Assembly: GCA_037783415.1 (NCBI GenBank)
Contig: JAZGTN010000038.1
Coordinates: forward strand, 1 to 64,000
Direction: 5' to 3'
Length of the DNA: 64,000 nt
From: Leptasterias polaris
Lineage: Eukaryota; Echinodermata; Asteroidea; Forcipulatida; Asteriidae
Both the position numbers and the translations under genes were made by a program. Positions 1 to 11,600 of this stretch are shown here, one piece after another (the stretch's first letter is position 1; each line of letters starts with the position of its first letter). The notes beneath the pieces are model-generated. The model saw nothing but the letters and a program-made list of their open reading frames with translations. It did not search any database and was not told where the DNA came from.

Positions 1-179
1 TAATCACCATTCACTAATTATAACACATTAAAGGTGTTTTATTGCAAGAACAACTCTTAATTTAAGGATAAGGAACACCTCCAAACAGTAAAATTTCATG
101 AGATTTGAAGGCAACGTGTCCATTTAAATATAAATTTTTATTTTGCTGTGAGGATTATATTGGTTATCTTTTGACCTAC

Positions 180-2810
180 CAATTTGCTTGGAAATTTGGT
201 TCTGTTTATGTGCGATACATTCAGACCATCCACAATGACGTCATACGGTGCGCCCTCTTGGACGAATTTCATGAAGGCTTTCAACTCGTCCGGTCTTGTC
301 TTCTTGTAAACATCACCACCTTTTATAACCTAAGGCAAATAAATGAAATTGAAAATGACTCATGGGAGCTGATGTCATTGTTTCATTGCCATCTTCATGT
401 TCAGGTTTAATTGTTTGTTGAGTTTCAATGTTTAATTCAGTTTCAATTCAGAGTAATGGTTTAGAGAAGATGTGAGGGGAAGAAAAAAACATAAAATATA
501 TAATAAAAATAAATAAATGAATAAATCCCGAGGTGTTTGCACTGCTGCACAAACACCTGTTAAAATGTGTCAGGTAGGAGTTCAGCAGTAAACTTGGACA
601 TGAAAATACTGGTTTGAAACTGATTAATGTCAAAGATTGTTAAAGTCTGCAATTTGATGAAGAGTTGTGATATATTGAGGTAGATAAAAACCTTCTCAAT
701 AATCTGGTGTCGAAGTTTTAGGAAATCTTCTTCACTAATGTCCAATGATTCAACTTCAGAGTGGCAGGATCTACACTTCCCATTCTTCTTAATCCGAGTC
801 ATTGATGTTTTCCATTCCTCGCCGTTTTTCCTGCAAAAAGAAAATATTAAAAAGAAGAAAACGCCTTATTTGACAATGAAATTAGCAGCCTTTAATATGT
901 TGACACAAAAATCAGTGATCCAATCACTTGAAACAAAAGGAACAATAAGAACAATTTTGGATTCCACTTTTTTTTTTCAAAAGAAGAGTCACATTGTATG
1001 TACATGTATTATTCAAATACAAATTTATTAAAGGGATTGAGTTTCAATACCACTGGTCTTGTCTGGTAACACCAAACTTTTCCTGGACCAGAAATGTTTT
1101 TTACAATACCAAAAAATTGTCTTTTGTGTTTTTGTGTATATTGCTAAACTTTTAAGAGAAGGTTAGTAGGAATTCAAAAGCTTTGTATACATTACTAAAT
1201 TTTCAAAAGTGTGTGATTGGACAAACTGTAGACTGTAGCACTCATTCAGCTAAAACTACTGGACTCTGGTCAGTGGTCCAGTATTTTAAGCCCTGTGAGA
1301 TAACTGTTGATGACCATCATTCATTACCGCCCTCTTTTTCACCCATTTGTTCATGGATGCCTCAATACTTAATAGCTTGAAGGCCTACTGTTTTCATTTT
1401 CAGTTTGAATGTACTCTCATAGGCCTAAAAACAAAACATTTAATAAAGTACCAAGCAAGATTGTTTTCAAAGTCTTTCTTGTTTGATAATTTTTATTGTG
1501 ATGATAGTCTTTGTGCTGACAAGTTGGACAGTCTTAAAATGAGTGGCAAAGACAGGAAGTCTACTAAATCCCAGTCAATATGGTCAAAGTCTCTTGGGGT
1601 CTCCTCCTTTCTTTTTTTCAAAAAAGCCTGCAGAAAAAACTGTTTTTACATTTTTTACTTTAAGCCTTATCATAAAGTGAGTTTATGGATCTCACCTACT
1701 AAACCATTTCTGCAGGGCAGATCCTACTACCACAGAAGGGTAGCTCCTCTTTTCACGTAAATACCACAGAAGGTTTTCAATGATTTTGGCATTTCGATTA
1801 AAAACAGCAAGGTCTGTCGTTTCACAGTGGAAGACTTCCAAGAGCTTCACCCAAGTCTTCTCTGATGGGATTATATTATGAGTGTCCATGTCTTGAAGAA
1901 GGTGTTCCACAAGGTCGTAGTCGCTGTGATCACACGCAGCATTTATCAGCGAGTGGTAGTTGCGTGCCGATGGGTTACCAAACTGCTTGGTGTCCTGCAA
2001 GAATTTTAGGCTCTCCCTCCAGCGACTCGTCTGGCAGAAGCCAGCGATGAGATTAGTTAAGACTCCTGATTCCAGAACGGGACTGTTGGCCATAAACCAG
2101 TCATAGATGTCAAACAGTTCCTTGTGATCACCCTGTCTGACACATAGGTACAGATAGGCGCCCATCAATGGGTAGGTCTGGGGAATACCTTCTTGGCGGA
2201 CAAACTCCATGAGGGACTGTCCTTTCTGAAGGAGTAAATGTTTACATAGCCTACCCATGGTACGTGTTTCAAACATGTCCTTTGTTGGCAGACTGGCTTT
2301 ATTAATCCACTCATCTTTTAGAGCTTTCCACTGTTCCATCGATAAATACTCGTCTTCTTCAAGTGTAAGATCAGATGATGTCTCAACATCTTCCTGATCA
2401 CCATCTCTGCTTCCAAACAGACCCTCTTTTGACTCGTTGTTTAACTTCAGGTTTTCTCTTTCCTCTGGATGAAGACCTTTGAATGAAATGTTTGAAGTTG
2501 AAAACCTTCGAATCAGCGACACATCACAAGCATTTTGTCCACTGAGGTAGAAACTATGATGAAGGCCAAGAAACTTTGAGGCTGGAAACCTCACACCTGT
2601 GCAATATTTCAGGAAACTCGTGGTGACATTGTGGCCAGGTTGACTACTGGTAACTTTAGGAGGATTTGGGTACTCTAACAATGTCCATAACTGTCTTGGA
2701 AAGAACCCAGTAATCTGCTTTATCTTCCACCTCTTAGCAGTTTGAGAGCTGCCTCTGAGAAGACCTTGGGCTGATTCCTTGAGCCCAACTACAAGGCCAG
2801 ATGGATTCAT
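180..2810 (-). CDS. PRORP: PRORP / MRPP3, mitochondrial protein-only RNase P catalytic subunit (5' part, three exons, C-terminus outside window)
   Basis: Seen: coding exons on the minus strand at 2810-1696, 830-692 and 329-180. Donors are AG|GTGAG (1696/1695), AAG|GTTTT (692/691) and TTG|GTAGG (180/179); acceptors are TTTTGCAG (831) and GCCTTAG (330). Phases join as 2 then 0, giving 468 residues. The start is MNPSGLVV at 2810, because the open frame above it runs into a pyrimidine-rich acceptor ending at 2833, so bases 2811-2832 are 5' UTR. The N-terminus is basic and suits a mitochondrial presequence. Helical PPR-like repeats follow (YLYLCVRQGD, SRWRESLKFL, NYHSLINAACDHSDYDLVEH), then a zinc-type CRSC pair (residues 391-394) and the nuclease start DVIVDGLNV with catalytic Asp about residue 452. 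Known: PRORP cuts the 5' leader from mitochondrial tRNAs together with TRMT10C and HSD17B10; the human protein is 583 residues. About 115 residues are therefore missing to the left. The identity rests on motif order and remembered human sequence. Confidence 0.9.
330..691 (-). other. PRORP intron between zinc-motif exon and nuclease exon
   Basis: Intron bounded by donor AAG|GTTTT and acceptor GCCTTAG, phase 0. No repeat or RNA gene recognised; AT-rich unique-looking sequence. Confidence 0.75.
831..1695 (-). other. PRORP intron between PPR exon and zinc-motif exon
   Basis: Intron of 865 bp, phase 2, bounded by AG|GTGAG and TTTTGCAG. I see no further exon or recognisable repeat; short open frames here do not resemble PRORP. 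Confidence 0.75.
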
Positions 2811-2832
2811 TGTCGTCTTGGATTCATAGCAC

Positions 2833-5552
2833 CTGAAAAGAAAGAAAAGAAAAAAACCCAAAGCGGGTGGTCACAAACTCACTCAGGAAAAATCAACGTT
2901 TCAGTGCTAACATACAAGTTGTAACTTAGGATTAGAGACAAAATACTGGCTACTGAATTAATCAATTTATCAGTCTGAAAGCTCACTGATTATACAATTT
3001 ATTTGAGAAGCTTTGAAGCTTGAGGGTAATATTTCTGTCTGAAATAATGTCAATTTGTAAAAAAAAAATTATGAACGTTTAGGCCTTTATGAAAGTAATT
3101 TTGTATTGTATCTGAATCCGAACCATAATTTTGTTTCCCAATGCAGTATGGTTTAACCATTATAGAACACGGAGAATGCCGAGTGAGTCATTATATAGCA
3201 GAGTTATGATATCGTTTTGTTATGCAGCGTTTTTGCACATGTTCATGACAAAACGATCACATCCGTGACACACATCACATTGTCATGCGTCTTTGAACAG
3301 CCTTGCCTGGAATTTGCACACTATGAATTAAAATATTATTATTATTATGGCAAAATTTGCCCTACAAATTCTCGTCATAACCAATAAACAATATTTAGAA
3401 ATAATCAACGCATTTGCCATACACAATGTACCTTCTTGTTATTACTTTTAATAACGTGGTTAAAACTTTGAAAACATATAACTACACATGTAGAAGAATC
3501 AGTAGAAGACAGATCACTTTATCTTCAAGCCAACTTGAATCCTTAATTATGATTGGTCGACTCATAAGTTAGCAACAAGAGGTGTGTTGTACCATGTTGT
3601 ACCAGCCTCGTTACCATGGGCAGCGCGCCATATCGATACATGTTGTACTTCTCGTCACTAACCCCAGATAGGGATGTGTTGAAAAACAACGATGATTGGC
3701 TATATTAAGTGAATACTTTGCGTACACGCATGTTGAAAACTTTTGAGCACTTGCATGGCGCTTGAAGTTGAAGGACGCTTAGTATGCGCGTGTGAAAATG
3801 CAAATATTTTGACGCGATTCGATTTCAAATGAATCTTGTTTTTACACGGTCACCCTTAACTGTCAGTTAGACATGTCACAAGATCAAAGAAGAATGAGAG
3901 GGTACCAGCTGCTCTCGGACTTGATGCCGGCGGTTTGCGGGCTATCTATACCATACTACTACTAGAGCACGCGTAGAATGGATCTTGAAACTACAGGCCA
4001 GGCCTAATTGAAATGTGCCAGATTCTAGCACATTTTAATGAACCAATTCCAGAGGTTATGAGCGAGCAAGGCATGCTGGGAAAAAATGGCGTGGCGAGAG
4101 CGATCACCCCTGGGAATGAGGTTGTGTTAAACCTATCACACACACAGCCTAGACATGCTAGATATCACACCCTGCGTATTGCGCTGTTTTAACTCCGCGT
4201 ACTGCGCTATTGTAAGCTAGTAAACGCAAAACATACAGCTGTTCCAACACTGCGTATTTGTGCAACAAGTTTGCTTGAAGATAAATTTGTTATCACACGC
4301 TCGTCGCTCGTGGAATTTGGAAAATAGCATGAATGCGTCCCATATCCAACAACTAGGCCTTCGGCTTTGTTGAATATAGACAAAAACAAAGGAGCGCTCT
4401 ATTTGTCCATATTTCACTTGCGCTTGTGTGAATATAGGCCTACAATAATTACATTTACAATACCAAATGTACTAAGTGAAAGTCAGTGTCGGTCACCCCA
4501 AGTACTCACTCAGCAGCTCGAGTCACAGTGGGTGACTGAGTCAGGCAGGGAGGGGGAAACCAGTCATCTCTCCCCCCGGCAAAGTCGCCCCTCACAAAGT
4601 CGCCCCCTGCAAAGTCGCCACCCAGCAAGCTCGTCCCCTCCAGGTACAAACTCGCCCCCTCACAATGTCGCCCCCTACAAAGTCGCCCCCCGCCAGAGTC
4701 ACCCCCCAACAGTTTAGTTTAAAAAAAATACTATACAGTATATCTTTGTGAGAAATCTTTTATGTTTATTAAGTAACTGTTAAGCTTTGTTGATTTTGTA
4801 CGTTAAATGGCTTTTCGAATTTTTGTCACAGATCAATCTAGTGCGGCCGTTTATTGTAAAGTTTGTTTACATTAATGTTTCTTGAATTTCTTTTTCAAAT
4901 TAAACACTGATCGTTACAACGAGCAAACAAATGCATAGGGGCGACTCTGGCGGGGGGCGACTTTGTAGGGGGCGACATTGTGAGGGGGCGAGTTTGTACT
5001 TGGAGGGGGCGAGCTTGCTGGGGGGCGACTTTGCACGGGGCGACTTTGCACGGGGCGACTTTGTGAGGGGCGACTTTGCCGGGGGGGGGCGAGATGACTG
5101 GCAATCAGGGAGGGATATAAGTCAATTCAAACTGAATGCAGGCTATTTTAGGAAGCTATTTATAATAATAAAAATATCTCATGACTGCCTATTTGCAAAC
5201 AACACCCCGACTATTTACATACGAGAGAAATTCACCTCTTTATACGAGTAGTTTTTACACTTTCCAATCCATGGACATTCTCTAAATCATCTCAGTCCAT
5301 CCGGAACGGTGGTGATCAAAATATCTTGAGCACGTGTGATCTTGTTGATGTGTGAAAACATGTGTGGTCGGTAGAGGGCGCATTCTTTACTTGATTGCTT
5401 CAAACGGTCAATGCACTTTGTATGCAGACAACAGTTGACAACATTTTACACAAGGCTGTGCGAAGTTCAAGTGTTTTGCCCTTGTGTTCCGGACCCCTTA
5501 CTTTTGTTTTAATGTCTGCAAGTGCTAGATAATCTATGCATCATTTAACAAA
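2833..5552. promoter_or_regulatory. Head-to-head intergenic interval between PRORP and PPP2R3C
   Basis: PRORP reads left and PPP2R3C reads right, so both promoters and the 5' UTR exon(s) of PRORP must lie here. The PRORP start exon begins at a splice acceptor (2833/2834), so its transcription start is further right. The stretch 3550-4200 has more CpG than its surroundings. A minus-strand GTGAGT at 4509-4504 is one possible 5' UTR donor. A foldback repeat (4559-5100) occupies the middle. Bases 5260-5552 are the immediate upstream region of PPP2R3C; no TATA box stands out. Exact start sites cannot be read from sequence. Confidence 0.5.
4559..5100. mobile_element. Foldback element with GGGGCGACTTTG-type arms
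   Basis: Two arms of about 150-165 bp (4559-4708 and 4938-5100) are near-perfect reverse complements around a 230 bp AT-rich loop. The outer ends are ACCAGTCATCTC and GAGATGACTGG. The arms are themselves built from short units such as GGGGCGACTTTG. The arrangement fits a MITE or foldback transposon. A clean target-site duplication was not found; both flanks carry related TCAGG(GCA)GGGAGGG sequence. It encodes no protein. Confidence 0.7.
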
Positions 5553-5601
5553 ATGGATTGGGTGAAATCCCTGAAAGAATACAATGCTGCCAAAGGAAAA
5601 A
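5553..5601 (+). CDS. PPP2R3C: PPP2R3C exon 1 (possibly shared with the MADS-box transcript)
   Basis: Encodes MDWVKSLKEYNAAKGK plus one base of the next codon (phase 1), donor A|GTGAGT. The MDW start agrees with the vertebrate protein. Both the exon at 12460 and the exon at 24439 can follow it in frame. Confidence 0.8.
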
Positions 5602-8600
5602 GTGAGTACAGTTCGACAAGTCTGTCCGGCTTGTGTGTGATATGATCATGATTTATATATGGTGTGACATACTGATGATACTCATCATACTGACAAAATG
5701 GAAAAGACACATATTTCCGACATGATGATGTACATGTACAGTATGTAAATAGAAAATAACGTAAATAAAAATATTTTAAAACATGTTTAATTAAACACAT
5801 ATTACATGTGATGCTAAAAAAATACTAGTCCTAATAATGAAGGTGTACACATGTACTATGTAGTTTGCGATAATCGTAACCCTCCTCCCCCGACGGTCTT
5901 ATTAGTTTTAGACCGGAGGGTTAAGGTTACGAGACGGTGAGCACAATTAAAGATTCGACCATACATAAGTGCAATTTCGACCAATGTTGACAGACTAGTC
6001 ACCAGATTTGCCAAATTTTTACCACTTTCAAAAATCATGACATAAATTCTAAGAACACAGATTTGATGATCAATTCAATGTCTAATGAATCCATTCATAA
6101 CACTCAAAACATCATTGAGACAATATTTTGAAGAAAAAAAGACAAAAACTTCCCGGAGACTGGGTGGGAGGATGGAGGGTTACGATTATCGCAACTAATG
6201 AAGGTGTAGAAATTAATTACGTATACATTACAACATATCCATCATATCTGAGTGTTTTTTTATTTTACTGTGACGTCGTGAGTGTGACTCTGTGTTTAGC
6301 CCCATTAATACTAGTGCCAATACTCTGTGTGTGACTGTGAGTGCATAGAGCAAGGACCAGAGTAGACCCAGTAACTGGGGCGCTGTACTCCTTTTTTCGA
6401 AATTTTGACATCATCGGTCGTACTAGCGCCCCAGGAAGGCGTTGCACATATCAACGGGAATCCCTGATATCGCATCATTTTGAATACGGAAGCCACACAA
6501 AATGCCTCAGAACGACAAAAATCCCCAACAAAATAGCTTTAAAAACGCCTACTGGTTTCTTGATATGTCTAAGATGCAACAACAGGTATTTAAATGTACT
6601 CACGATTTTGTTTTGTGCTGAAATTTTACGTTTTTTGTCCAGTCGATCGGAGAAAATGGCAATCCTGCTTTTAGCAGGATCGGGTCAACTATGATCTGCG
6701 ACTTTTTCATCGTGATGCGATATCAGGGATTCCCGTTGATATGTGCAACGCCTTCCTGGGGCGCTAGTACGACCGATGATGTCAAAATTTCGAAAAAAGG
6801 AGTACAGCGCCCCAGTTACTGGGTCTAGGACCAGAGGTGAGTGTGACTGCAGTGCCACAGTGCCAGTGCCACAATCTATGGACATGAATTTGTTTAAAGG
6901 TTTTAAAACATTGTTTTTATTTTAAATAAATTTATGTTGGACTTGACATTATTTATAAATTATAAACGTACATTGCTGTAATTTCCGTAAAGTCCCTACA
7001 TAGCTACCTCAATTCCTACAAGCTGTCAATCAAGTCTCATGCAATGGGGAAAGTTTGTTTATCGTACATAATTAATATTAAAATGGCTGATTGACCAATT
7101 TGAGAATTTCATCAGCCAGTGACAGACGGGTGATGCAAGCTTTTCCCGCACTTCGCAAACCTTGCTCACGTTCAGCTACTTAGTGGACAAATTTGTTTAG
7201 ACAAACAATGTATTTTAGTTATTTAATTTTACACTCACATCACACACAAAATACAAACTTTAAGTAACAACTGTTACACTGGTTCACTGGTTAGGGGGTA
7301 CATTAGCCCAGGTTGGACTCCTCCGTTGCATACAACGCGACAGAGTCCAGGGTATAAAGGGGCTCTGCCATTGCGAAAAAATGTATAAAAAAAAACTTTT
7401 TTTTTTTTACCTATTTGAGGAAGCTGAAACTTGACTCACATATTCCTTGTGTCCTGAACTTTACGCCTGCTCTATTCAGAATTGAAAATTTTATCCTTGG
7501 ATGACATTATTTCTGAAAATAAGTCCCGAGTTGTGCACTGGCGATGTGACAACCTCAACTGACATGGAACCAAGTCCACAAAAAAGGGCGCTGTCTAACC
7601 CGTAACACTCAACGTTTTTTCTTCCGGGCGGCAACACGACGAAGTCATATCACCAATGCACAACTCGGACTTATTTTCGGAAATAATGTCATTCATGGAT
7701 GTATTTGTTAGTTTTTGAACTCATCAAAAGTGTAGTTAAGGGCACCAAGAATAAATGAATGGAGTTTCAGCTTCTCAAATTAGGTAAAAATATGAAAAAA
7801 TTGTACTCAAAATTTTGTTCGCATTGTACAGGATCTTTATACCCAGGACGTCAGTGCAGTGGCACTGACTGACGTCCTACCAGGGCTAGGGGGTACATCA
7901 TGTGTAGGATAGATTGCAGGAGGGGGAATTGGGGAAACAAACATTAATAATATAGTGAAGTAAATTATATTTCTTTACTAATTTATTGTTGAACATTGCA
8001 TTTCATTGTTTAGTTAACAAATTTAAACACTTAAAAACAGGAAGTTACCTAATTTAATTCAATGAACTTTGGTTGAAGATCAAATTTCTGATCTTTGGAA
8101 CATTAGAGAAACCTCTTATTTGAAGGCAATCTGTCCTCATCTTACAACATTATATGACAAAATTGCCACAGTTGAAAAAGCAGACAGACAGTGGTGAACA
8201 AATTAAAAACAACAATGATGGTGGTTGACAGAAATATTGCTTCAGTGTTCGCAACGGCACATTGCACTGTAGGATTGACAATCAAATTACCTTACCTAGT
8301 ACCAGTGTACCCAGGGCAATTTGTTGTACAAGGCGATGGAAACGACCAATGGTGGGCACAATCTGGTAATGTACCCTGCAGGGGACATCATTTACGTTCC
8401 CTAGAGCCATGTACATACATGTATGTCTTTGTTAGCACATCATGTGATTGGTTTTCGACCAATAAAATCTCAATCTATTGCTTTGGTATAACATCACATT
8501 TTGTGAGATCAATAGATCGATCCATTAAGCCCCGCCTCCTTACGAGTTGACCAATCACAGCCGCGAAACCCGATCACCATTAGTGCAAAGATCACCAAAC

Positions 8601-11600
8601 GGCTCAAATGGTGATCAGATTTCGCGGTTGTGATTGGTCAATGAGAAATGGGCGTGGCTTAATGGATCGGTGTATTGTTTAAAGGAGAATTCCACCTTGT
8701 AACCCAGCTAAATGTACTCTGCATGTCGTGTACAAATGTAGGATGAACCATGCTTGAACCTGTAGCTGAATCACACTATTTTAGATTATACATGTAGAGC
8801 TCCCGACTCTCGCTGATTCTGCAGGAAGTTCCCCAAATAAAAACAAAATATTTCCATGTTCTGATGTATGAACAGTTACATGTTTGAAAATCTCCCTAAT
8901 TATGGAAACTTTTCCCTCTTACTGTTAGTGTAAGTTGAATGTAATTCTAAATATCTCTCTGATTGAAATTGCCAGATACAATTGTTGGCATCTCTGCACT
9001 GTATACATACTACATGTACGTCATGAATGTACTAATAGGATGATTGTAGCTTCTTGTGGCTTGTGGTGACAATCTTGATCAAGTCTATTTTATCATCATA
9101 GTCAGCAGAAGTGTACATAATGTGCGCATTAACCCTAACCCCCTAGTGATTCTCACTAGGAAGCTTCCTCAACCCATCAAATTCAAACAGTTCCCTGATT
9201 GGGACAGTACCAAACCCACCATACTCCAACAGTGCACTTATTGGAACAGTACACAACCCATCATACTCCAACAGTCCTGGGGTGTTGGATTTTGGCTGAG
9301 TGGGTACACCAGGGGAATGTGTAGTTGTTTCTATTTTAGGGCTCCAGTACCAAACCCATCAATACCCAACAATTGTTTTCTGCCAAACTATATGTATTTT
9401 TTTTGGTGGGCTCAGCACAGTTGCAAATCACATTGCTCTGCCCTTGCGTACGGGGGCGTGTACCACACCTGGTGGTTCACAAGAAAACTGCCATCATATT
9501 GACTTCATGTACTATTGATATCAAATACAATACAGTCTTTTCATATTATAAATACTATTCAATAAATACAATAAAGTTCTGCAAAAACTAAAACACCCCA
9601 TGGCATAAATGGTATGTTCTACTTTTATTGTGTTGGTGCAATGACAAGGACTAGTTTATTGCTCCATGGGATACCCAAGTACAATAACTGCCTTTATCAT
9701 TTGTTTATTTCATCAGCAGGTTGTCCATGTTCAACTGAAACACATGTCCCATTGTCCCTCCCAATAAGAGGTCAAAGTGTACCCAGTGACCAAGCAATTC
9801 CATGCCCTACATGCAATAGCTAACCCTATTACATGCACTGTGAACATACACTTTTTCCCCACATGCCCTAAGTCCAACACTGTTGCAAACTACACTACCA
9901 CCTTCCACACTCATCCAAAGCCCAACACTGTTGCAAACTGTACACTACCACCTTCCACACTCAGCCAAAGTCCAACACTAGTACCTTGACCCATTAGTAC
10001 TCAACCATCCATAGTCCAACAGCAAAGCCAGCTTTCACAGTACTAAACCATCCAAATTCCAACAAAACCATCTGTTTGATTTTGGCAGGTCTGGGGTGGT
10101 TAGGGTTAAGGATCACTTTTCAACTCAGCTCTAATCTCATTCATCATTTCTGCCCCATCTTCATAAATTTTATTATTATTATTATTATTAAAGACCACAC
10201 ATATTATTGGGAAAAAGTTGGGAAGGTAGTGCATTCTGCTCTACCAGACAGGCCCCTAGTGGATGATACCCATCCCCCCATGCCTACATCCTTAAGGACT
10301 GTGAAGGGGGTAATCCTGTTTCAGCCCCAGGAGTAGGAGGCAACGTGCCCCTGGTGTCAATTGATTTGGGTCGATAGCCCAAATCAGTTATGTGTAGCCC
10401 TCACCTTGAGTGGCCGTCCGTGGCCTTGTGAGTTAGGCGATATCTCATTAAAAAAAAAAAAAAAAATTATTGACACATAGAAGCAAAAAACTTTCTTACT
10501 TTCTAAGTCCTAAAATCCTGCTTGCGTACTAACCAAACATACCAAATACTTCTCTTATTTTTACCATGAGAAAGACCTATGTTACATGGAATTTGAAAGA
10601 GTGATCAAATTTGAAAATCTATATCATCTTTGAGTGCCGCGCATAATTCACTTATGGAATCAGTGGCTGGGTGGAGCATGGTTGCGTCATCGTAACGTAA
10701 GGTCTTGGCTATAGTTCGTCCCCGAGATTGAAGTTCCCGTCATGCAAACAATTGTTCCTTCATTTTACCGGAATGGAAAAAACTTCCAAGGTATGTTTAC
10801 AACAAGTTGTGTTCATTTACCATTTAACTGTAAGATAAGTCTACAAGGTGGAATTCCCTTTATACTTCATGATATATAGATAAGCTATAATTTTATAAAA
10901 GGATGAAAGATACTGCACAAATTTACTCAGTGTAACTTTATTTTGTTTGTTTCTTACACGCTGGGCCATCTCGTTGAAACAGCCTCCCACTCCAACTCAG
11001 ACAAGCAGGCACTGACTCTTGTTTCAAAAAAACTCTTAAAACCCACAATGTATTCATTCCTGAAATCATACATGTAGCTGGGGCCTTTTGGCTTGTCTTT
11101 TGACTTTGTAGCAGAGCTCTTGTATTGCCCCAGGAGTTTCATTCTTGATAGACATATTTTTATTAGTTGAAATTTATAAAATATTTTATACTAAAGTTGC
11201 CTATTCATGAAGAACAGGGATAAAGTTGTGATCAGCAGTTTAAACTAAATTATCCCTGTAGGCTTATTCATTTATTTGTAAATGTAGTTCAGGAATTGGT
11301 GCAGTGGGGGACATTTGGGAAAAATAGGAGGCAGCAGACTTGGCAAGTTACACAGTTCTTGTAAATGTGCCACATATCAGAACTACATGGCTTTAATTTT
11401 ACAAATTACCGGAGGCCAGTGGCCAGTAGTTTTTAGGGGCGGGCCAGTAAACTTATGACCAGACAAGCCTGGCGGTCGTGTGTTTTTCAATGGAATTATA
11501 ATACCTTACTGTGTAATATCTTTAAAAGTAACAAATTATGTTTAAATGTTGACTTTGAGCCTGATAAAAATACCTTTTAATTCTATTGAGTAATGAAGTA

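Noticed and set aside
105..410. Plus-strand open frame of 101 codons
   Set aside because: It is the complement of the PRORP nuclease exon; the minus strand carries the conserved DGLN motif.
4931..5251. Gly/Asp-rich open frame in the foldback arms
   Set aside because: Composition reflects GGGGCGAC repeat units read in frame; the other arm gives matching frames in inverse.
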